This document shows, one piece after another, positions 55,401 to 62,855 of a DNA stretch of 64,000 nt (position 1 is the first letter of the stretch; every line of letters begins with the position of its first letter). The translations under genes and the position numbers were made by a program. Under the pieces are notes generated by a model, which saw only the letters and a program-made list of their open reading frames with translations, made no database searches and had not been told where the DNA came from. The stretch is taken from the NCBI RefSeq assembly GCF_003143775.1, contig NZ_QFRJ01000008.1, positions 62,001 to 126,000 of the forward strand, written 5' to 3'. This DNA comes from Brumimicrobium oceani. Lineage in GTDB: Bacteria > Bacteroidota > Bacteroidia > Flavobacteriales_D > Crocinitomicaceae.

Positions 55401-57780
55401 TGGTTTATGTACTTCTACATCTCCAATTGGGACAGCAACAGGAACGGATAATTGCGCAACACCTACAATTACCAATAATGCACCTGCGAGTTTCCCTATT
55501 GGAAACACAACCGTCACTTGGACTTCAACAGATGCAGCGGGTAACTTTGTAACTTGTGATCAAATCGTAACAGTTGTAGATAATGAAAATCCAACGATTA
55601 CGTGTCCTTCAGATATTACTATCAATTCAGATGCAGGATTATGTACTTCTACATCTCCAATCGGCACAGCAACAGGAACCGATAATTGCGCAGCGCCTGC
55701 CATTACCAACAATGCGCCTGCAAGTTTTCCTATCGGAAATACAACTGTAACATGGACATCAACAGATGCTGCTGGTAACTTTGTAACGTGTGATCAAATC
55801 GTAACAGTTGTAGATAATGAAGATCCAACCATTACATGTCCTGCTAACATCACTATTAACACAGACGCTGGTTTATGTACTTCAACTTCTCCAATTGGAA
55901 CAGCAACAGGGACGGATAATTGCGCAACACCTACAATTACCAACAATGCACCTGCAAGTTTCCCTATTGGTAACACAACTGTAACTTGGACATCAACAGA
56001 CGCAGCGGGTAACTTTGTAACGTGTGATCAAATTGTAACAGTGGTAGATAATGAAAATCCAACCATTACATGTCCTGCTAACATCACTATTAACACAGAC
56101 GCTGGTTTATGTACTTCTACATCTCCAATTGGGACAGCAACAGGAACGGATAATTGCGCAACACCTACAATTACCAATAATGCACCTGCGAGTTTCCCTA
56201 TTGGAAACACAACCGTCACTTGGACATCAACAGATGCATCGGGTAACTTTGTAACGTGTGATCAAATCGTAACAGTTGTGGATAATGAAAATCCAACAAT
56301 TAGTTGTCCTTCAGATATTACTATCAATACAGACGCTGGTTTATGTACTTCAACTTCTTCAATCGGCACAGCAACAGGAACAGATAATTGCGCAACACCT
56401 ACAATTACCAACAATGCACCTGCAAGTTTCCCTATTGGTAACACAACTGTAACTTGGACATCAACAGACGCAGCGGGTAACTTTGTAACGTGTGATCAAA
56501 TTGTAACAGTGGTAGATAATGAAAATCCAACCATTACATGTCCTGCTAACATCACTATTAACACAGACGCTGGTTTATGTACTTCTACATCTCCAATTGG
56601 GACAGCAACAGGAACGGATAATTGCGCAACACCTACAATTACCAATAATGCACCTGCGAGTTTCCCTATTGGAAACACAACCGTCACTTGGACATCAACA
56701 GATGCATCGGGTAACTTTGTAACGTGTGATCAAATCGTAACAGTTGTGGATAATGAAAATCCAACAATTAGTTGTCCTTCAGATATTACTATCAATACAG
56801 ACGCTGGTTTATGTACTTCAACTTCTTCAATCGGCACAGCAACAGGAACAGATAATTGCGCAGCCCCTACAATTACCAACAATGCTCCTGCAAGTTTTCC
56901 TATTGGAAATACAACTGTAACATGGACATCAACAGATGGAGTTGGGAATTTTGTTACATGCACACAAGTAGTAACAGTTGTAGATAATGAAGATCCAACG
57001 ATTAGTTGTCCGGGAAACATCATCGCTTATGCGGATGACAATTGCGATTTCATATTGGCAGATTACACGGCACTAGCTACTTCTAGCGATAATTGCACCT
57101 CCTTACCAATAATCACACAAAGTCCAATTGCAGGAAGTGTTTTGAATGGAGCAGGAATTCATGTTATCACATTAACTGCTACGGATGATTATGGAAATAC
57201 TAGCGATTGTACATTTGAAGTAAATCTTATCGATACTATTTCTCCAATTGTAAACTGTCTTTCAAATCAAACGGAAATTTTAGATGAATTCTGTCAGTTT
57301 ATTATGCCCGATTACAGTTTAATGACTGATTTATCAGATAATTGTTCAGATGAAATTTACGTTACCCAATTCCCAGAAGCAGGAACTGTTTACGATGGAG
57401 TTCAAAACTTACCTATCACTTTAACATTTGAGGATATTTCAGGAAATATCACAACATGCAATTTCGAAATAGAAGTAATTACAGATGGGATAAATCCTGG
57501 GTGTTTAGAGGATATATTTATTACAACTCTATTGACTCCAAATGGAGACGGAAGAAATGACACATGGATTGTTCGAGAATTGGATTTCATAAAAGATTGT
57601 ACAGTCCAGATTTTTAACAGATGGGGTCAAAAAGTATATGAAACAGTTAATTATCAGAATGATTGGGGCGGTGAATATAAAGGTGAACAGTTGCCAGATG
57701 GGGCATATGTTTATGTGATTATCTGTAATGACGAAATCAAATATTCAGGTCCATTAACGATAATGAGTTCATCAAATTAA
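52471..57780 (+). CDS. Giant PKD/LamG/HYR repeat adhesin with type B gliding-type C-terminal domain
   Basis: A 1769-aa surface protein with signal peptide LFTLLFLLALYSNAQ. Three PKD domains occupy about residues 25-280 (LWNFGDGSTSTAQNPIHTY, WLWDFGDGTTSTNQNPSHTY, WSWNFGDGSPNSNLQNPSHT). A LamG/laminin-like domain follows at about 300-490 (VNLDGVNDYINAPLPAIFNN, FKGAIDEVRIWNEERST). From about 570 come twelve nearly identical 78-residue HYR repeats (NPTITCPADITINTDAGLC and a second Cys), then two divergent ones. The last 100 residues form the type B sorting domain (LLTPNGDGRNDTW, FNRWGQKVYE, LPDGAYVYVI). It should be exported by T9SS and held at the cell surface with the PorP-like protein encoded 2 bases downstream. 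Confidence 0.93.
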   Translation: MKRTLFTLLFLLALYSNAQVTASFSALPSGGTSIPHTVFFTDQSTFPDTWLWNFGDGSTSTAQNPIHTYTSYGEYAVSLSIQDTMTGASDVENKIAYIKISAPEADIGGPTFGYFGCGPLTVNFLDASVANGSPIVGWLWDFGDGTTSTNQNPSHTYNTSGVYTVSLTITDSFGNTDSELFTNMVQTIGPNSNFQVSKRLIQPNTSVTFTDLTTFGSPAVGWSWNFGDGSPNSNLQNPSHTYTTSGDYTVSLTVTDLDGCSRTLTRTAYIKVLDCPINVTENNDTGECEASVVLPDFQGITNGNAVNLDGVNDYINAPLPAIFNNIGTNDFTIEMWVNRAAGSSTRRMFFAQLDLNNFTSIMLSSSGELFVYVIDNGNVYSVNSQNNIPINQWTHLAFRWNASLNKITVLINGIELLSTISGGTSSFGNDNTMTIGAKTDGSQVFKGAIDEVRIWNEERSTAAIVASMNSCVSETVPNLVAYYRLDEIPGSTTVNDETGNGYSGDLMNSNTSTAWNEGTISCDGYATNDFTNTNNASGVYPIGNTTVTWTATNALGDSVTCTQDVTVVDNENPTITCPADITINTDAGLCTSTSPIGTATGTDNCATPTITNNAPASFPIGNTTVTWTSTDAAGNFVTCDQIVTVVDNENPTITCPADITINTDAGLCTSSSPIGTATGTDNCATPTITNNAPASFPIGNTTVTWTSTDAAGNFVICDQIVTVEDNENPTITCPADLTINTDAGLCTSTSPIGTATGTDNCATPTITNNAPASFPIGNTTVTWTSTDASGNFVTCDQIVMVVDNENPTISCPADITINTDAGLCTSTSPIGTATGMDNCATPTITNNAPASFPIGNTTVTWTSTDAAGNFVICDQIVTVEDNENPTITCPSDITINTDTGLCTSTTSIGTATGTDNCGTPTITNNAPVSFPIGNTTVTWTSTDAAGNFVTCDQIVTVVDNENPTISCPADITINTDAGLCTSTSPIGTATGTDNCATPTITNNAPASFPIGNTTVTWTSTDAAGNFVTCDQIVTVVDNENPTITCPSDITINSDAGLCTSTSPIGTATGTDNCAAPAITNNAPASFPIGNTTVTWTSTDAAGNFVTCDQIVTVVDNEDPTITCPANITINTDAGLCTSTSPIGTATGTDNCATPTITNNAPASFPIGNTTVTWTSTDAAGNFVTCDQIVTVVDNENPTITCPANITINTDAGLCTSTSPIGTATGTDNCATPTITNNAPASFPIGNTTVTWTSTDASGNFVTCDQIVTVVDNENPTISCPSDITINTDAGLCTSTSSIGTATGTDNCATPTITNNAPASFPIGNTTVTWTSTDAAGNFVTCDQIVTVVDNENPTITCPANITINTDAGLCTSTSPIGTATGTDNCATPTITNNAPASFPIGNTTVTWTSTDASGNFVTCDQIVTVVDNENPTISCPSDITINTDAGLCTSTSSIGTATGTDNCAAPTITNNAPASFPIGNTTVTWTSTDGVGNFVTCTQVVTVVDNEDPTISCPGNIIAYADDNCDFILADYTALATSSDNCTSLPIITQSPIAGSVLNGAGIHVITLTATDDYGNTSDCTFEVNLIDTISPIVNCLSNQTEILDEFCQFIMPDYSLMTDLSDNCSDEIYVTQFPEAGTVYDGVQNLPITLTFEDISGNITTCNFEIEVITDGINPGCLEDIFITTLLTPNGDGRNDTWIVRELDFIKDCTVQIFNRWGQKVYETVNYQNDWGGEYKGEQLPDGAYVYVIICNDEIKYSGPLTIMSSSN
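54177..56984 (+). repeat. Twelve tandem 234-bp coding repeats (HYR)
   Basis: The unit of 234 bp (78 codons) recurs twelve times with only a few residue changes, for example ADI/SDI/ANI and SPIG/SSIG. Two adjacent double units (beginning near 55915 and 56383) are identical over about 480 bp at an offset of 468 bp, which indicates recent tandem duplication or gene conversion. Confidence 0.95.
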
Positions 57781-57782
57781 TA

Positions 57783-59240
57783 ATGAGTTACAATAGAAAA
57801 AATATGAAAACCATTACACTCACAGTCTTATTTGTACTTATTTCAATGTCATTTGTAAATGCTCAACAAATTTCCTTAAACAGTTTGTACAATATAAACA
57901 GATATCATGTTAACTCAGCCTATGCAGGGTTTGATGATGGAGTTTCCTCTTATTTAAGTCATCGAGCACAATGGGTTGGAATTCAATCTGCACCTTCTAC
58001 AAGTTTTTTAAGTGTACAATCGAGTGTGCTGGAAAACGTTGGAATAGGAGGAATGATCATGTATGATAATACAGATTTAACCAATACTTTTTCAGGAGTT
58101 GGAACTTATGCTTACCGCATAAAATTAGGAGAAGAACATAACCTGAGATTTGGTTTATCTGCTGGTATTTATCAAACCACCCTTACACCAAGTGATGCTA
58201 TTGTAGATGATCAATCGGATGAAGTTTTTGCAAATGGAAATTATTCTCAGCTTTCTTTTAAGAATGATGTTGGATTATATTATAACTATAGAAAATTAGA
58301 ATTTGGATTTTCAATTCCACAGGTTTTTGAAACTGCAAAAATTGGTGAAATGGTTGTTAATCGTGCAAATGTTGAAATGAAAAGGCATATTGTTGCCTAT
58401 TTAGGATATGAATTGCCAATTGGAACGAAATTGGACTTCCAGCCTTCTGTTCTTTATAGAGGTTTTGCAGCGAATAACAATCAATTTGATATTAATGCTC
58501 AAGTAACTTATGATAATCTAATTTCTATTGGAGCGGGATACAGAACAGATGTTGGTTTTATAGGACGATTTGGTTTAGAAATAAATGATTTATTTGAAAT
58601 CGGCTATGCTTATGAATTTGGTGGAGCAAAATTACGTGCTTTCACAAGTGGAACGCATGAAGTTATGTTGGGGATTAAGTTCGGTGCAAAAGGTAAACGA
58701 AAAAGGGTAGAAACTCCATCTCCAAATAAGCAAGAAACAAATGCCATTGAATCAGAAAAGAGTTCAACTATTGAAAAAAAGGATACTGTTCAAGCGCCTG
58801 TTGTAAAAGATGAACCAATTATTGATGAAATAGATGTTGCAGAAGAACCGGTGCTCATTGAGGAGTCGATTGAAAAAGAAAGTTCGATTGATTTAAGTGT
58901 ATTTGACTTTAAATTAAAATTTCCTTTAAATGCTACTGATTTAGATCCTTCCTTTGAAGATGAATTAGATAAAATTGTCGAAGTAATGCTCGAAAATCCT
59001 GAGTTAAACGTTACAGTTATTGGGCACTCATGTGATTTAGGAAGTATTCAAGTGAAAAAGAATATTGCTATTAAAAGAGCTACTATGGTTAAAGCTTACG
59101 TAGTGAAAAAGGGAGTAGAAGAAAATAGAGTTACAACAAAAGGAGAGGGTGATGCTCAACCAATTGTTCCAAACACCTCTGAAGAAAATAGAGCCAAAAA
59201 TAGAAGGGTAGAATTTGTGGTGGATGAAGCACATAAGTAA
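57783..59240 (+). CDS. PorP/SprF-family T9SS membrane protein fused to an OmpA domain
   Basis: A 485-aa protein. After a signal peptide (LFVLISMSFVNAQ) the first 290 or so residues are the PorP/SprF barrel (LYNINRYHVNSAYAGFDDGV, LSHRAQWVGIQSAPSTSFLS, GIGGMIMYDNTD). A charged linker at about 300-370 leads to a C-terminal OmpA-like peptidoglycan-binding domain (LNVTVIGHSCDLGSIQVKKN, RAKNRRVEFVVDE). PorP/SprF proteins are required to export or anchor type B sorting-domain proteins, and the OmpA domain could fix the barrel to the cell wall. The start is 2 bases after the adhesin stop; an ATG at 57804 is also possible. Confidence 0.92.
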   Translation: MSYNRKNMKTITLTVLFVLISMSFVNAQQISLNSLYNINRYHVNSAYAGFDDGVSSYLSHRAQWVGIQSAPSTSFLSVQSSVLENVGIGGMIMYDNTDLTNTFSGVGTYAYRIKLGEEHNLRFGLSAGIYQTTLTPSDAIVDDQSDEVFANGNYSQLSFKNDVGLYYNYRKLEFGFSIPQVFETAKIGEMVVNRANVEMKRHIVAYLGYELPIGTKLDFQPSVLYRGFAANNNQFDINAQVTYDNLISIGAGYRTDVGFIGRFGLEINDLFEIGYAYEFGGAKLRAFTSGTHEVMLGIKFGAKGKRKRVETPSPNKQETNAIESEKSSTIEKKDTVQAPVVKDEPIIDEIDVAEEPVLIEESIEKESSIDLSVFDFKLKFPLNATDLDPSFEDELDKIVEVMLENPELNVTVIGHSCDLGSIQVKKNIAIKRATMVKAYVVKKGVEENRVTTKGEGDAQPIVPNTSEENRAKNRRVEFVVDEAHK

Positions 59241-59431
59241 CTTTAATGTCCTTTTAAATTCAGTTGTTTTTTCAAGTTTCGATTCTATACGAAATTTATG
59301 CAGCAATAAATTTATGCTTTCTCACAAGATTAAATCTGTTTTAACAAAATAAACATCGTTAATTATTCGATAATCTTTCAATAATCTAATTATCGTTTAT
59401 TGCAATTATCATTGTGTTCTAAAGGAATTTT

Positions 59432-60952
59432 ATGGCATTTGTAGGGACGTTTTTGAAGAATACAACACGAGTAGGTTATAACTATGGTGTGAAAAGAAAA
59501 GCGAATAACATTGAACAATCTGTGGTTTTGACTGATCTTTTAAACAAAGCAAAGAAAACTAAATTTGGGGTAGATTACGATTTTAATAGATTGTTACAAG
59601 ATGAAGATATATGTGATGCATTTCGAAAAAATGTTCCAATTTTCACCTATGAAACGTTTTATAACCCTTATATTATTGAGCAGCTTGAAGGAGGGACTAA
59701 TATCGCTTGGCCAAGTAAAATCAATAACTTTGCACTTTCTTCAGGCACAACTACAGGTACTTCGAAAAGAATACCAGTGTCGGATCAAATGCTCAAACAA
59801 TTTCAAAAAACTACCTTGGAACAATTAGTCCAACTTCACGAGTTAGATTTGCCTTCAAGTTTTTTTCAATCGACAGTTTTGACGGTAGGAGGGTCTACTA
59901 AGTTGAAGGAAATAAATAATTACTTTGAGGGAGATTTAAGCGGAATTTTACAAAAGAATAAACGTTTTCTGTATCGCTTGTTTTCAAAACCAGGAAGCAA
60001 AATTTCTCAAATGACCGATTGGAATTCAAAATTGGATGAGATTGTGAAAAACGCTAAAAAATGGGATGTTGGTGTTGTTGCTGGTGCTCCTTCTTGGGTT
60101 TTAATACTATTGGAAAGAATCGTTAAAACCTATAAAGTAGATAATATTCATCAAATATGGCCAAATTTTAGAATATTCCTTCACGGAGGAGTGTTTTTGG
60201 AAACCTATGAACATAGGATTAAGGCACTTTGTTCAAATAGTGTGTTCTTTAAAAATACTTATTTAGCGAGTGAGGGATTCTTCGCATATCAGAAAAGCCC
60301 AGCAAATAGTAGTATGACCCTTTTGACAAGTCATGGGGTTTATTACGAATTTATTGATGAAAAGTACTTTGGGCTTTTAAGAGCAGATGGAGATTTAAGT
60401 CAGTTCCCTACATATATGCTGAATGAGCTAAAGGAAAATGTAAGTTACGGTTTAGTGATTACTACTTCCTCTGGGCTTTGGAGATATTTTATGGGGGATA
60501 TCATCAAATTTACCGATCTCGAAAAATTAGAATTAAAGATAGTTGGTCGTGTTAAACACACATTAAATATTGTTGGTGAACACCTTTCATTGGAAAACAT
60601 GAATAAAGCAGTGCAAAGAACGAATGAAAAATTTAATATCTCATCTGAAGAGTATTGTGTTTTACCTGCAAAAAAAGACGATAGACATTGTTGGTATATA
60701 GGGTCTGATCACACTGTTGATGTTCAAAAATATTCCGTTTATCTCAACCAAATGCTTGAGGAAATAAATGACGATTATAAATCCGTACGAAAGTATTTAT
60801 TGAAGGCACCTAGGGTAAAAATGATTCCGGTAGAAAGGTTTTATGAATATATGCAGTTAAAAGGCAAATTAGGAGCGCAGCATAAATTCCCAAGAGTTTT
60901 GAATAAAGTCCAAGCCTTAGAATGGGAGTCTTTTTTAATTCGAAAAATATAG
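59432..60952 (+). CDS. GH3-like acyl-adenylating protein
   Basis: A 506-aa protein of the GH3 auxin-responsive promoter family, ANL-type enzymes that adenylate carboxylic acids and may join them to amino acids. The ATP-binding motif ALSSGTTTGTSKRIPV is near residue 102. Further family features are LFSKPGSKISQMTDWNSKL, WPNFRIFLHGGV and TTSSGLWRYFMGDIIKFTD. Bacterial members are widespread in Bacteroidota, but their substrates are mostly unknown. The gene stands alone, about 190 bases after the PorP gene. Confidence 0.88.
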   Translation: MAFVGTFLKNTTRVGYNYGVKRKANNIEQSVVLTDLLNKAKKTKFGVDYDFNRLLQDEDICDAFRKNVPIFTYETFYNPYIIEQLEGGTNIAWPSKINNFALSSGTTTGTSKRIPVSDQMLKQFQKTTLEQLVQLHELDLPSSFFQSTVLTVGGSTKLKEINNYFEGDLSGILQKNKRFLYRLFSKPGSKISQMTDWNSKLDEIVKNAKKWDVGVVAGAPSWVLILLERIVKTYKVDNIHQIWPNFRIFLHGGVFLETYEHRIKALCSNSVFFKNTYLASEGFFAYQKSPANSSMTLLTSHGVYYEFIDEKYFGLLRADGDLSQFPTYMLNELKENVSYGLVITTSSGLWRYFMGDIIKFTDLEKLELKIVGRVKHTLNIVGEHLSLENMNKAVQRTNEKFNISSEEYCVLPAKKDDRHCWYIGSDHTVDVQKYSVYLNQMLEEINDDYKSVRKYLLKAPRVKMIPVERFYEYMQLKGKLGAQHKFPRVLNKVQALEWESFLIRKI

Positions 60953-61067
60953 TATTTCTCTATATAGGCACATCTACAATGTAAATGTTACTTTTAGGGT
61001 TGAAAATGATGTGGTCAATTTTAGAGTGAAAATTGAGTTCTAATTGTCTCCAAATTCAGCTGAAAAT

Positions 61068-61565
61068 ATGGTAAATCAACTATTTACATTTCTGTTTGTT
61101 CTAACAACGATTACCTCGATTGCTCAGGATTCTTTAAAATTACAAACTGTTGATCAATTCGGTGAAGCCGTATTTTTATCTTTTCAATCCTCAGATTTGG
61201 AGATGTTTGAATCTCTCTTAATGACTGATTCGAAATTCGAATTTATACTAAAAAAGATAGACGCCTCAGATAGTTTGAAACAGATTTTTAGAGCGCAAAG
61301 TAAAGGTGCTGTTTTGCATTTAAGTAGTCACTCTAAGGAAAACTTTAATGATATTTTATCGAGTGCTGACAAAATCAATTTTGATTGGGGAAAGGCTCAA
61401 ATAGATGAAATTATTGAGGAGTCCAAAGTCAAGAATGGTATAGAACAATCCGACATTACTATTCGAATTAAATCAGGAGGAGATTCTTATGAAATGTTTC
61501 TCAGAGCTTGTCTAAAAAGCGATACTTGGTGTGTTGCAAATAAAGTTCGCCTACTCAAATTATAA
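61068..61565 (+). CDS. Uncharacterised exported protein
   Basis: A 165-aa protein from ATG 61068, chosen because MVNQLFTFLFVLTTITSIAQ is a full signal peptide; the upstream TTG at 61044 would add unhelpful residues. The mature part resembles small DUF4878- or SnoaL-like proteins in size and alternating pattern (FGEAVFLSFQSSDLEMFESL), but no family is firmly recognised. Confidence 0.68.
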   Translation: MVNQLFTFLFVLTTITSIAQDSLKLQTVDQFGEAVFLSFQSSDLEMFESLLMTDSKFEFILKKIDASDSLKQIFRAQSKGAVLHLSSHSKENFNDILSSADKINFDWGKAQIDEIIEESKVKNGIEQSDITIRIKSGGDSYEMFLRACLKSDTWCVANKVRLLKL

Positions 61566-61684
61566 AGCAGAATTCTTCTTTTTTTTCATGATAGAACTTT
61601 TCTTAACTTCGAAAACTATTTTGAGCCTCAGTTCTTAATTGAGCTTTAGAATGTTTTAAGAAAATAATTTCAACCAAGTATATT

Positions 61685-62779
61685 ATGGAATTTAACAACA
61701 AGAAGTTAGAGAAAACATCAAAACTCATTAATTACCTCATTGCAATAGTGCTTTGTGGATTCTTAATTTCACTTTCTGGAAAATTGATTGATGATGTTGA
61801 TGAATGGGAAGAGAGGCCAAATGTCGAAGAATTCCAGAACCATGATTTTTTAGAAGATAAAGAGGCTGAACTTCTAAAAATCGATGCTCAGATAGAAATA
61901 AAAGATCAAAAACGTTCAAGTATTCAAAACACCCTTAGGATCGTTAATGGCAATTATGCGAATGCTAAAAAATCATTTGATAATTGGTTAAAAGCAAGGA
62001 AAACGGTTGGTTCCCCAAATGAAGATAAAGAGGTTTTATCGCGTGCGAAGGAACTTGATGAATTTTACAAGACACAACAAGAATGGAAAATTGAGTTGAA
62101 CAAAATTTCAAGTGAAATACAAACTCTATCCAACCAGAAAAACACGATTTATGAAAAAATAAATAAGGAAGAAAATCGAGCTTATAATGAACAGCAAAAT
62201 GCAATTAGGACTTATGATTTAAAAGTTTTTCTCATCCGTTTATTGTTTATTCTGCCTATCCTTTTATTAGGAATATTATTCATTGTTAAATTCAGAAAAC
62301 ACAAATACTGGCCTTTATTTTTAGGATTTGTGCTCTTTTCGTTCTACGCTTTCTTTTTTGGACTAGTTCCTTACCTACCAAGCTATGGCGGATATATTCG
62401 TTATACCGTAGGAATAATTCTAAGTGTACTTTTTGGGATTTATGTCATAAATAAAATTAGAGCATTCATTGAGAGTAAAAAGAAAGAATTAGAGGTTTCA
62501 ACAACAGAAAGAGCCAAAAAAGTTCAAATAGAAACAGCTGAAAAAGCGCTTGATGACCATATGTGCCCTTCCTGTGGTAAGGATTTTATTATAAAGAAGT
62601 GGGACAAATCTGCAGGGAAAAAAGATAAAACTTCGACGTATGGAATTGTAACTGATTTTTGTCGCTTTTGTGGTCTTGAATTATTCAAAAAATGTAATAA
62701 ATGTGGTGAGGAAAATTTCGCTCATTTGCCATATTGCTCATGTTGTGGTGATAAAATGACTGATAGTAACTCAGAATAG
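61685..62779 (+). CDS. Membrane protein with coiled coil and C-terminal zinc ribbons
   Basis: A 364-aa protein. An N-terminal helix (LINYLIAIVLCGFLISLSGK, near 13-32) precedes a long, charged coiled-coil region at about 50-170. Three further membrane segments follow (IRLLFILPILLLGILFIV, YWPLFLGFVLFSFYAFFFGL, YTVGIILSVLFGIYVI). The last 75 residues hold two pairs of knuckles: CPSCG with CRFCG, and CNKCG with CSCCG, which should bind two zinc ions. No family is recognised. It could sense or scaffold at the membrane; the function is unknown. Confidence 0.75.
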   Translation: MEFNNKKLEKTSKLINYLIAIVLCGFLISLSGKLIDDVDEWEERPNVEEFQNHDFLEDKEAELLKIDAQIEIKDQKRSSIQNTLRIVNGNYANAKKSFDNWLKARKTVGSPNEDKEVLSRAKELDEFYKTQQEWKIELNKISSEIQTLSNQKNTIYEKINKEENRAYNEQQNAIRTYDLKVFLIRLLFILPILLLGILFIVKFRKHKYWPLFLGFVLFSFYAFFFGLVPYLPSYGGYIRYTVGIILSVLFGIYVINKIRAFIESKKKELEVSTTERAKKVQIETAEKALDDHMCPSCGKDFIIKKWDKSAGKKDKTSTYGIVTDFCRFCGLELFKKCNKCGEENFAHLPYCSCCGDKMTDSNSE

Positions 62780-62855
62780 GGTGTGAAGTCAAAACGCACT
62801 TAGCAAATTCAGGATTTCACAATTTAGTGACTAAATATTTTCACAAAAAACAACC

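Noticed and set aside
54177-56984. Possible CRISPR-like regular repeat
   Set aside because: The period is 234 bp, continuous and in frame with a large coding sequence; there are no spacers.
54087-57023. Series of short open frames every 234 bases on both strands
   Set aside because: These are shadows of the HYR coding repeats and carry no independent start or family signal.
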